Shown in pieces: positions 32,960 to 40,866 of a stretch of 64,000 nt of DNA (within the stretch, counting starts at the first letter, position 1; every line of letters starts with the position of its first letter). Origin of the DNA: Blastococcus saxobsidens DD2 (GTDB taxonomy: Bacteria > Actinomycetota > Actinomycetes > Mycobacteriales > Geodermatophilaceae). The notes under the pieces are model-generated. The model did not search any database. It was not told the DNA's origin and saw only the letters and a list, made by a program, of their open reading frames with translations. The position numbers and the translations under genes were made by a program. The DNA lies in contig NC_016943.1 in assembly GCF_000284015.1 (NCBI RefSeq), positions 1,281,541 to 1,345,540 on the forward strand. Reading direction: 5' to 3'.

Positions 32960-35900
32960 GTGACCGAGGTCGAGTTCCGCCTGCTCGGCGCCATGCAGCT
33001 GCGCGTCGACGATGAGCCAGCGAAGTTGCCCGGGGCGGCAGAGCGCGGTTTGCTCGCCCTGCTGCTGCTCTCACCGGGCCGGACCGTCGCCGCCAGCTCG
33101 CTCATCGACCGGCTGTGGTCGGAGTCCGCCCTGCCGGCCGACCCGCTGAACGCCCTGCAGCTGCGTGTGTCGAAGCTGCGTCGGGCGCTCGCCGCGCACG
33201 GCGTCGACGTCATCGTTCGGGAGGCATCCGGATACCGCGCCGACGTCGACCGCGACCGCGTCGACCTGCACCGATTCGTGAGCTTGGTGCAGGCCGCGCG
33301 CACCGCCGCGCGCAGCAACGCTGCAGGTGACGCGCTGGCCCTGTACGACGAGGCGCTGGCGCTGTGGCGTGATGATCCGCTCGCTGACTTTGCCGGTGAG
33401 GGGTGGGCGACCGTCGAGGCCGCCCGGTTGGATCAGCTGCACCAGGCTGCACTGACCGAGCGGGCCGAGGCGGCCCTGGTGGGGGGCCGGCACGTCGAGG
33501 TCGCCGCCGACCTCGAGCCGACCATCGCGGGGGACCCCGGGCAGGAGGCGATCGCCGGCCTGCTGATGACTGCCCTGTACCGCGCAGGGCGGCAGGCGGA
33601 CGCGCTCGAGGTGTTCGCCCGCACCCGCCGTCACCTCGACGACGAGCTCGGGCTGCAGCCCTCCGCTGCGCTCCGCACGCTGCACCAGCGCATTCTCGAG
33701 CAGGACGATGCGCTCGCAGCCGTGCCTGCACAGCCCGGTCCGGCTGGTTCGGCTGCTGCCGAGGCCGGACCGGCCGCGCCAGCAGCGCAGACCCCGGCGG
33801 TCGGCCAGGAAGCCGAGACCGGATCGAAGCGGACCCTGCCGATCCCTACTTTGCGGTTGATCGGACGCGACGACGAGCTCGCGCAGCTGAGCGACGCGCT
33901 CACTCGCCAGCACCTCGTCACCTTGGTCGGCCCTGGCGGCGCCGGGAAGACGTCACTGGCCATGGCGTCTGCCCACCAGCTCGCCGACCACTTCGAGCAG
34001 CATGTCCATCTGGCCCGTCTGGCGGCGGTGAGCAACCCGGCTGACGTGCCGCTGGCGGTCGCGGACGCGCTCGGCGTGCCGCTCGACGGTGCCGACCCGA
34101 ATGCGGCGGTACGCGCCCGCCTCCTTGCCTACCTCGTGAACCGGCGGCTGCTGCTCGTGCTGGACAACTGCGAGCACGTCATCGACGCGGTCGCGACGCT
34201 CGTGGACTCCATCCTCGGCGCGGCCGCGCACGTCACCGTGCTCGCGACCAGCCGGGAAGCCCTCGCCGTTCCCGGCGAGGTGCAGGTCAGCGTCGCGCCG
34301 CTCGCGGTGCCGCCCGAGGGGACGCCCGCCGAGCAGGTGCTGCAGTTCCCAGCCGCTGTTCTGTTCGTCGAGCGGGCGTCGGCTGTCCGCGCGAGCCTGG
34401 ATCTGTCGGAGCCGAACCTGCTGGCGCTGGCGCAGGTGTGCCGGCAGCTTGATGGGTTGCCGCTCGCGCTGGAACTCGCTGCGGCACGCATGTCGTCGCT
34501 GTCGTTGCCGGACCTGGCAGGCCGATTGGGTGACCGCTTCGGTCTGCTCACCAGCGGACGGCGCACCGCAGAGGCCCGGCAGCGGACCTTGCGTGCGACC
34601 GTCGAGTGGAGCCACGCGCTGCTGTCGCAGCCCGAGCAGCAGGCGTTCCGGCGCCTGGCCGTTTTCCACGGCGGCTGGACGCTCGAGGCAGCCGAGGCCG
34701 TCGTCGTGGGCAAGGACATCCCCGCCGGTGAGGTGTTCGACGTGCTCGACCACCTGGTCAACCGGTCGATGGTCGTGCTCGAGCCCGGCTCGCCGTCGCG
34801 GTACCGCATGCTCGAGACGCTTCGGCAGTACGCAGTCGAGGAACTCGACACCTCCGGGGAGCGAGACGACACGGCAGCCCTGCACGCGACGTTCTTCCGG
34901 CACTTCGCTGAGCAGGCCGAGCAGAGCCTGCGCGGTCACGGACAGCGGGCGGCGCTGCAGCGGCTGCGCAACGAGCACCCCAACCTGCGTGCAGCGTTGG
35001 CGAGGCTGTCGGCCGACCCGAGCCGGGTCGAAGACGGGCTACGACTAGCCGGTTCGCTCGCGCTGTTCTGGCACCTGGGACGGCACGTCGAAGGCCGCGA
35101 GGTGTTGTCGAAGCTCATCGCCACTCCCGGCGCGAGCCAGCAGGCGCGAGCCCGGGCGCTGCAGGCGGTGTCGATCGTCGAGCGTCCACGGGCCTGCCTG
35201 GTGCATCCGAGCCCGCGCTGTGCGGAGACGGCGCTCGAGAGCTTGCAGCTGTTCGAGGCTGAGGGTGAAGCGCATCGCGCTGCCCTGTCGAAGGTGCTGC
35301 TCGCAGTCGAGCTGCTCAACGGCTCAGACCCCGGCCGCTTCGCACGGCTGCTCGCCGAGGCCGAGGAGCAGTTCACCGCCCGGGCCGACCACTGGGGTCA
35401 TGCGGTCGTTGCGTTCGTCCGCCTGCAGAACTTCATCCGCCGAGGCGACGAGCCGCGGTCGCGGGCGATGGGCCGGACCGCGTCGGAGGCGTTCCGCCGG
35501 CTCGATGACGCATGGGGCCTGTCAGCTGTGCTCTACCACCTGGGCTGGGGACTGAAGGAGTTCGGCCGGTACGCCGAGGCGATACCCGTCCTTGAGCAGG
35601 CGATCGAGGTGTCAAGCTCGGCAGGGGTGTTCAACACCGCCCAGTGGGCGCTGTCCGACCTCGGCGTCGCGCTGCTGGCTCTCGGCGAACGCGAGGCGGC
35701 CTCGGGCGCGTTCGACCGAGCTGCGTCTGCCTCCGAGGAGGTCGGGGACGCCGCAGGTGCCGTCCTCGCCGGCCTGGGACGGGCGCAGATCGCGCAGATC
35801 GATGGGAATGCGACGACGGCCCGGCCGCTGTTCGAGGAGGCGGTGCGCGGCCTGACCCAACTGGGCACCCCTCTGTGGGGCGGGCACGCACTCGCCGGTG

Positions 35901-36247
35901 TCGCATGGTGCGACTGGCGCGACGGGCTGCTCGACGACGCCGCCGAGCGGTACACGCAGGTACACACTGCCGGGCAGCAGTACAGCGAACCGACCTTGCT
36001 CGCGACCGGCCTGGAAGGTCTGGCGCGCGTGGCCGCCTCGGTGGGTCAGCGGGACGAGGCGCAGGCGCGGCTGAACGAGGCCGTCGAGGTTCGGCAGGCG
36101 TCGGCGCGCCCGGCACCGCCGCACGAGCAGGCCGAGCTCGACGACCTGTGGGGTCAGGTCGACGAAGTAACCGGGGCGGCCGTCCGGCTGGGTGCGCCTC
36201 GAGCTGCGGTGGACGTAGCGAAGTCCGGGCAGCTCACGTCTCAGTAG
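32960..36247 (+). CDS. SARP/NB-ARC/TPR regulator of the copper module (SARP-2)
   Basis: 1095 residues. Winged-helix DNA-binding domain (about 1-95, VEFRLLGAMQLRVDD...), BTAD (about 100-250), an Ala/Pro linker, an NB-ARC ATPase with P-loop GPGGAGKTS near residue 323 and LLLVLDNCEHV (Walker B), then about 400 residues of TPR-like helices. GTG 32960 is chosen for the GGAGGGGG ribosome site and because it begins the SARP fold. Six promoters in the surrounding 7 kb carry GGACAG repeats of 11-bp period, the DNA shape SARPs recognise. No CsoR, CueR or CopY gene is present, so this is the best candidate regulator of the copper genes (inference). It overlaps the convergent small HMA gene by 14 bp. Confidence 0.9.
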   Translation: MTEVEFRLLGAMQLRVDDEPAKLPGAAERGLLALLLLSPGRTVAASSLIDRLWSESALPADPLNALQLRVSKLRRALAAHGVDVIVREASGYRADVDRDRVDLHRFVSLVQAARTAARSNAAGDALALYDEALALWRDDPLADFAGEGWATVEAARLDQLHQAALTERAEAALVGGRHVEVAADLEPTIAGDPGQEAIAGLLMTALYRAGRQADALEVFARTRRHLDDELGLQPSAALRTLHQRILEQDDALAAVPAQPGPAGSAAAEAGPAAPAAQTPAVGQEAETGSKRTLPIPTLRLIGRDDELAQLSDALTRQHLVTLVGPGGAGKTSLAMASAHQLADHFEQHVHLARLAAVSNPADVPLAVADALGVPLDGADPNAAVRARLLAYLVNRRLLLVLDNCEHVIDAVATLVDSILGAAAHVTVLATSREALAVPGEVQVSVAPLAVPPEGTPAEQVLQFPAAVLFVERASAVRASLDLSEPNLLALAQVCRQLDGLPLALELAAARMSSLSLPDLAGRLGDRFGLLTSGRRTAEARQRTLRATVEWSHALLSQPEQQAFRRLAVFHGGWTLEAAEAVVVGKDIPAGEVFDVLDHLVNRSMVVLEPGSPSRYRMLETLRQYAVEELDTSGERDDTAALHATFFRHFAEQAEQSLRGHGQRAALQRLRNEHPNLRAALARLSADPSRVEDGLRLAGSLALFWHLGRHVEGREVLSKLIATPGASQQARARALQAVSIVERPRACLVHPSPRCAETALESLQLFEAEGEAHRAALSKVLLAVELLNGSDPGRFARLLAEAEEQFTARADHWGHAVVAFVRLQNFIRRGDEPRSRAMGRTASEAFRRLDDAWGLSAVLYHLGWGLKEFGRYAEAIPVLEQAIEVSSSAGVFNTAQWALSDLGVALLALGEREAASGAFDRAASASEEVGDAAGAVLAGLGRAQIAQIDGNATTARPLFEEAVRGLTQLGTPLWGGHALAGVAWCDWRDGLLDDAAERYTQVHTAGQQYSEPTLLATGLEGLARVAASVGQRDEAQARLNEAVEVRQASARPAPPHEQAELDDLWGQVDEVTGAAVRLGAPRAAVDVAKSGQLTSQ

Positions 36248-36461
36248 CCGGCGCTGCGTCCACAACCTGCGGGGTGTAGTCGGAGCCGGCGAACACGGCC
36301 AGGACGTCGGCGACGGTCATCGTGCCGCCGAGGACCACCGTGCCGGTCTTCGCGTCGGCCATGATCGTCTCGACGCCGACGACGTCACGGAGCCAGCCGG
36401 TCACCTCGCGCACACAGTGCCTGCACTGCATTGAGCCGACCGAGAGCCTGACCTCGGGCAT
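36234..36461 (-). CDS. Second small HMA-domain metal-binding protein
   Basis: 75 residues: MPEVRLSVGSMQCRHCVREV with C13 and C16, then VETIMADAKTGTVVLGG. An HMA fold with a non-canonical MQCRHC loop in place of MTCxxC, so metal affinity or partner may differ from CopZ. Convergent with SARP-2 (14-bp overlap). Its promoter has its own SARP-type repeat. Confidence 0.82.
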   Translation of the reverse strand: MPEVRLSVGSMQCRHCVREVTGWLRDVVGVETIMADAKTGTVVLGGTMTVADVLAVFAGSDYTPQVVDAAPATET

Positions 36462-36518
36462 CGCGCTCACCTTCGTCCAGCGGGCGTTCCTCTTACGCCA
36501 CCCAAGCTGCCTCGCTGC

Positions 36519-36536
36519 GCTGTCCGTCCGCTGTCC
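36519..36536 (-). promoter_or_regulatory. SARP-box-like repeat upstream of the small HMA gene
   Basis: GCTGTCC at 36519 and 36530, exact 11-bp period, 58 nt before the start codon on the minus strand. Confidence 0.65.
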
Positions 36537-36581
36537 ACCGACGCGCCCCGGAACGGCGCCCGGGACCAGATGTCCGCTTCG

Positions 36582-36610
36582 GTGACAGAGGTGGGACAGG
36601 TCAGGGACAG
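36582..36610 (+). promoter_or_regulatory. Three-fold SARP-box-like repeat upstream of the 36.7-kb operon
   Basis: GTGACAG at 36582, GGGACAG at 36593 and GGGACAG at 36604, two exact 11-bp steps, ending 59 nt before the ATG at 36669. Divergent from the small HMA promoter repeat. Confidence 0.65.
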
Positions 36611-36668
36611 CGCCCCGGCCGACCGTGTGCATCGCAAGCCAATAGCGACACGAGGCCCGGAGGCCGAC

Positions 36669-37013
36669 ATGACCACCACGACAATCCGCACCACCTGCGA
36701 CAGCTGCCAGCTGACCTTCGACGTGCCCTCCACCGCGATCGTCCTCGCGCTGCCCGCTCCGACGGCGGACGCGGCCGTCGAGCCGAGCTTCGTGCACATC
36801 TGCCCCAGCTGCCTCGCGTGCGACAGCACGCCTGTCCCGTGGCGGACCGCCACCTACCTGCTCGACGCCGGCGCGACCGCCTTCACCGCCCCCGACCTCG
36901 ACCAGATCCAGCCGCGTTACCCCGAGCACCGGCCGGACAGCACCCGCCCCATGAGCCTCGACGACCTCATCGACCTGTACGCGGCGCTCGACAGCGACGC
37001 CCGCGTCCTCTGA
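36669..37013 (+). CDS. Small Cys-rich protein of unknown function
   Basis: 114 residues. CxxC at C10/C13 and CPSCLAC at C45-C51 form a likely zinc-ribbon or other metal site; the remainder is acidic (PMSLDDLIDLYAALDSDARVL). No match recognised. First gene of a probable three-gene operon (gaps of 15 and 49 bp) behind a triple SARP-type repeat, which links it to the copper response. Confidence 0.65.
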   Translation: MTTTTIRTTCDSCQLTFDVPSTAIVLALPAPTADAAVEPSFVHICPSCLACDSTPVPWRTATYLLDAGATAFTAPDLDQIQPRYPEHRPDSTRPMSLDDLIDLYAALDSDARVL

Positions 37014-37028
37014 GACGGAGCACATGAC

Positions 37029-37367
37029 ATGGACGCCTGGACCGCGCTGGTGCTCAGTCGCCAGACCGCCCGGGAGCTGCAGCGCGACGCCGCCCGGCAC
37101 CGACTCGCCAAGCTCGCCGCCGCGTCGGCACGCACCCGGCCCAGCGCGGCCATCTCCGCGTCTTGTGGCCGCTACGGCTCCCGCCTGCACGGCGCCGCCG
37201 ACGGCACCTGGTTCGGCTACGCCCGCCGGCCGGACGCCGCCATCCGCAAGCGCTGCGAGCACGGCCAGACCGAGGGCCTGCCCCTGATGGCCGCGGCGTC
37301 CGAGCATCTCGAGCAGCTGCCCGCCGAGATCGTCATCGACCTGCTCGACGAGCCACGTACCACCTGA
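37029..37367 (+). CDS. Hypothetical protein, 112 residues
   Basis: Not recognised. Helical N-terminal half rich in Ala/Arg (LSRQTARELQRDAARHRLAKLAA), then a short Gly/Arg stretch and an acidic C-terminus (LEQLPAEIVIDLLDEPRTT). One Cys at 46 and one near 75. Second gene of the putative operon after the triple SARP-type repeat. Confidence 0.55.
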   Translation: MDAWTALVLSRQTARELQRDAARHRLAKLAAASARTRPSAAISASCGRYGSRLHGAADGTWFGYARRPDAAIRKRCEHGQTEGLPLMAAASEHLEQLPAEIVIDLLDEPRTT

Positions 37368-37416
37368 CCCGCAAGCCCCTGTCACGTCCGAGAACCCATC
37401 AGCCCCGGAGTCCGCC

Positions 37417-38154
37417 ATGAACATCCCCGAACCGCGCGGGCAAGGTCTGCGCCCGTCCGGCGAGACCGTGCCGAGCAGCGCGCTGATGTCTGCGCTGACG
37501 ACCGAGCACTACACGCTGCAGGCCTCACGCTCGTCGACGATCATCGAGGCGAACGGACGCAGCTCGCTGTTCCTGTCCGCCGTCAGCGGCGCACTGGTCG
37601 CCCTGGCGCTGGTCGCCCAGCTCGACCGGCTCGGCGACACCTTCCTGGTATTCGCGTTCTCCGTCTTGCCAGCGCTGCTGATGCTCGGCGTCATGAGCTA
37701 CGCGCGCCTGGCCGACCTGGCCGTCCACGACGCGTACTACGCCCGCGCGATCGGCCGGGTCCGCAGCTTCTACTTCGACGTCGCCGGGCCGGAGGCCCGC
37801 AAGTACTGGCTGCTGAGCGCAGGCGATGACCAGCACGCCGTCATGCGGCACGCCGGTCAGCGGCTCACTGGCTGGCACCACTGGACGCATCAGGCGACGG
37901 CCGTCGCTGCGTTGACCGCGGTCATCGCCGGTGTGCTCACTGGCCTGGCGGTCAACACGGCCTCACCGCTGACCCTGCCGGTGACCGCCGTGATGGGTGT
38001 CGTCCTGGCTGTTGTGGTGCTGGTCGGCCTGCTGGCCGATCAGGAGCGTCGCTGGCGCCGCTGCGAGCAACGCTCACCGGCCCTGTTCGCACCCGATGGC
38101 ACGCCGCGGAATGCCGATGTGGCCACCGCTGGACTCACGTGCCACCTGGCGTAG
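37417..38154 (+). CDS. Membrane protein of unknown function, four helices
   Basis: 245 residues. Two helices near 50-95 and two near 165-210, with a roughly 60-residue hydrophilic loop between them and His/Trp-rich sequence (GWHHWTHQATAV) before the second pair. The N-terminus holds HYTLQASRSSTIIEANGRSSLFL, a segment seen in small actinobacterial membrane proteins without assigned function. Last gene of the putative operon. Confidence 0.65.
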   Translation: MNIPEPRGQGLRPSGETVPSSALMSALTTEHYTLQASRSSTIIEANGRSSLFLSAVSGALVALALVAQLDRLGDTFLVFAFSVLPALLMLGVMSYARLADLAVHDAYYARAIGRVRSFYFDVAGPEARKYWLLSAGDDQHAVMRHAGQRLTGWHHWTHQATAVAALTAVIAGVLTGLAVNTASPLTLPVTAVMGVVLAVVVLVGLLADQERRWRRCEQRSPALFAPDGTPRNADVATAGLTCHLA

Positions 38155-38937
38155 ACCAGACACCGGGCGGCACGGTGAGACCGGGTCACCCGCCGTCGAC
38201 GAGCTCGACGCGGACGTTGCGCATCACCACGGCGCGCCAACTGGCGGAGACGGCAAAGCGGTCTGGCCGCGCGTTCGTCATCGTGCCGGCCGGCGCAGCC
38301 GCCAGCGGCGGCTGCCGGAGTCGAGCATCCGCGCAGGCTCTGCTGACGGCGACGAGTCGCTAATCGTCAAGGCGTGCGGTGAGCCAGCCCCGGGGTCCCG
38401 AGCGGCAGGGCAAAGCGCGCTGTCCAGCGGCAGATACACGACAGCGGACGACACGCCTTGCCTGCCCTCGGTGAAGCACCCAGCGGGGGACACGACGGGG
38501 GTGTCGTCGACGGCTGCGCCGACGTCACTTGAGCCGTCGCAAACGAGTGCGTTCCCGTGGAGAGGCAGAGCGTCGATGACAGAGGCGGCGGCCTCTATCG
38601 GCGACGACGGGCGCGCGGCCACTTCCACGCCGCCGCCGCGAGGTGGAAGGGGGCCCACTGCTGGTCGGGGTCATCCTGCCCGCGAGCACGACGAGCACGT
38701 GCGCGACGATGTGAGCCTTCTCGTCCGCGGTCCCGTACGGCAGCTCGTCGTGGCGGGCGAACCCGCCGCGAGTCGACATAGGCCACGAGAGCGTCGTCGC
38801 GGACGCCGACGGCCACGAAGCTCATGCGCGGCGACAGTACGGGCCGCGGAAGACGTACCACGGCGACGGACGCATGCCGACAGGACCGGTACGGATCTCG
38901 ACGACCGCAGCTGTCGCGGGTGTGCAGTGGCGAGGAC
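38155..38937. other. Non-coding stretch with possible degraded minus-strand gene
   Basis: About 780 bp without an intact gene. On the minus strand from 38826, short protein-like pieces appear in successive frames: MSFVAVGVRDDALVAYVDS, then GGFARHDELPYGTADEKAHI and AHVLVVLAGRMTP, then ALVCDGSSDVGAAVDD. This is consistent with a frameshifted remnant but not proof. The plus-strand frame that runs into the MFS gene is not protein-like. Confidence 0.35.
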
Positions 38938-38964
38938 GACAGAGCGAGGACAGCGGCAGGACAG
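38938..38964 (+). promoter_or_regulatory. Three-fold SARP-box-like repeat upstream of the MFS gene
   Basis: GACAG at 38938, 38949 and 38960, two exact 11-bp steps, ending 68 nt before the ATG at 39032. Confidence 0.65.
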
Positions 38965-39031
38965 AGGGCCTCACGAACCTGCGTTCTTGACAGCCACCGC
39001 CGGCTGTCCTTCGCAGAAGACAGGAACCGTC

Positions 39032-40480
39032 ATGACAACCACCGCACCCGCGGCGAGTTCGACGAGCAGCCGGCGCCGGCTGGCGCTCGCGCTCATCGCC
39101 GCCGCTCAGTTCATGGTCATCATGGACACCTCGATCATCGGTGTCGCCTTGCCGAAGATGCAGGCCGACCTCGGCTTCGACCCGCAGGACCTCAGCTGGG
39201 TCTTCAACGCCTACGTCGTCGCCTTCGGCGGGCTGCTGCTGCTCGGCGGGCGGCTGTCCGACCTGTTCGGCGCCCGCCGGATCTTCATCACGGGCTGGGT
39301 GGTCCTCGTCGTCGGCTCGCTCGTCGCCGGCCTGGCCGAAGGCGTCGCGGTCGAGCTGACCGGCCGTGCGATCCAGGGTGCCGGCTCGGCGCTCATCGCC
39401 CCGGCCGCGCTCACCCTGCTGTTCCAGGTGTTCGGCGGCACCAGCGAGTTCCCGAAGGCCCTCGCCCTGTACGGCGCGGCCGCACCTGCCGGCGGCACCG
39501 CGGGTGTGTTCCTCGGCGGCGTCTTGACCGAGTACGCGTCGTGGCCGTGGGTGTTCTTCATCAACCTGCCGGTCGCCGCCGTCGTGCTGCTGCTCACCCG
39601 CTCGGTCATGCCGGCCGGGATGACCGGCCGCGGCTCGCTCGACCTCGCCGGCGCAACCACCGCCACGCTCGGCCTCGGCGCGGTCGTCTTCGCGATCGTC
39701 CGCGCCCCTGAAGCCGGCTGGACCTCCGGCAGCACCCTGCTCGCCGGCCTCGGCGGCCTCGCGCTCCTCGGTGTGTTCGTCGCACTGCAGGCCAAGCTCC
39801 GTCAGCCGCTGATGCGCCTGGGCATCTTCCGCGCACCGAACCTTGCTGCAGCCAACGTCGCGCAACTGCTGCTCGGCGCCGCCTGGATCCCGATGTTCTT
39901 CTTCGTGAACCTGTACCTGCAGCAGATCCTCGGCCTGGGTGCGTTCGCGTCCGGCGCCGCGCTCCTGCCGCTGACGATCACAATCATGATCGGGATGGTC
40001 GCGGTCGCCCCGAAGCTCATCGCCCGCTTCGGCCCGAACGCGATGACCGTCTCGGGTCTCGCCACGCTGGCCGTTGGCCTGGTGTGGCTGTCGTTCATCG
40101 ACGCCAACGGCAGCTTCGTCGTCGACATCCTGCCCGCGTCGCTGGTGACCGCCGCAGGCATGGCGATGGCCTTCATCCCCTCGCTCGGCACCGCGCTGTC
40201 GTCTGCGGCGCCCGAGGAGGGCGGCCTGGCCGCCGGGATCGTCAACACCAGCTACCAGATCGGCTCCGCGTTGGGCCTGGCGGCGATGACCGCGGTCGCG
40301 GCTGCGTTCGGTGCCGACCAGATCGGCAACCCGTCCGACCTCACCGACGGGTTCTCGGCCGCTCTGCTCGGCGCCGCCGGCATCGCCGCCGTCGGTGCGG
40401 TCCTCGCCTCCGTGCTGCTGAAGAAGCCCGCCGACAGCCCGGCCGCTAACAGCACCGACAGCGAGCCCATCGCCGCCTAG
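39032..40480 (+). CDS. MFS exporter, DHA2/EmrB-QacA family
   Basis: 482 residues, about 14 helices. Helix 1 carries MDTSIIGVALPKMQADLG and motif A is GGRLSDLFGARR; a large gap-free transporter fold follows. Substrate unknown. Its position in the copper module with a SARP-type triple repeat in front suggests it exports a metal complex or metallophore-like compound, or a toxic product of copper stress (inference). A terminator hairpin follows at 40508. Confidence 0.9.
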   Translation: MTTTAPAASSTSSRRRLALALIAAAQFMVIMDTSIIGVALPKMQADLGFDPQDLSWVFNAYVVAFGGLLLLGGRLSDLFGARRIFITGWVVLVVGSLVAGLAEGVAVELTGRAIQGAGSALIAPAALTLLFQVFGGTSEFPKALALYGAAAPAGGTAGVFLGGVLTEYASWPWVFFINLPVAAVVLLLTRSVMPAGMTGRGSLDLAGATTATLGLGAVVFAIVRAPEAGWTSGSTLLAGLGGLALLGVFVALQAKLRQPLMRLGIFRAPNLAAANVAQLLLGAAWIPMFFFVNLYLQQILGLGAFASGAALLPLTITIMIGMVAVAPKLIARFGPNAMTVSGLATLAVGLVWLSFIDANGSFVVDILPASLVTAAGMAMAFIPSLGTALSSAAPEEGGLAAGIVNTSYQIGSALGLAAMTAVAAAFGADQIGNPSDLTDGFSAALLGAAGIAAVGAVLASVLLKKPADSPAANSTDSEPIAA

Positions 40481-40507
40481 CACCACCGCACGGCCTGCGC
40501 ACGACCC

Positions 40508-40541
40508 GGCTGGCGCGGTCACTCCTGCGGCCGCGCCAGCC
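40508..40541 (+). terminator. Terminator after the MFS gene
   Basis: GGCTGGCGCGG and CCGCGCCAGCC form an 11-bp perfect stem with a 12-base loop, 27 nt after the MFS stop. Confidence 0.7.
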
Positions 40542-40578
40542 GTCCACCCTCCCCAGCTCATCGAATCGGAGAGAAGCG

Positions 40579-40818
40579 ATGACCAGCACACGCGTGCTCG
40601 CCGAGCTCGGTGAGCGCATCGCCGAGGACGGCCCCGTCGCCCACCACCGGCTCCCTCCGGGACCGAGCGCAGTCCCGCATCGCTTGCGCGGACGGGCCGG
40701 TCGCGTCATGACCGGGGCAGCCCTCCGGAGGGTGCCCCCGCGTCCGCACTACTCGCACAGCCGATTTCCCTCGACGGCCACCAGTAGGCCCCGGCTCAGC
40801 TGCACCGGCCTCCCTTGA
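40579..40818 (+). CDS. Doubtful small open frame, 79 codons
   Basis: An ATG follows a GGAGAG ribosome-like site and the first 24 residues (MTSTRVLAELGERIAEDGPV) look protein-like, but the rest is Arg/Pro-rich with no recognisable fold. It may be the start of a frameshifted gene. Apart from it and the terminator, the 386 bp before the multicopper oxidase hold nothing seen; no SARP-type repeat is present. Confidence 0.25.
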   Translation: MTSTRVLAELGERIAEDGPVAHHRLPPGPSAVPHRLRGRAGRVMTGAALRRVPPRPHYSHSRFPSTATSRPRLSCTGLP

Positions 40819-40866
40819 GCGCCCGGCCCCCGCTCGTCCTCGGCTCGACGTCGAAAGGAACGCACC

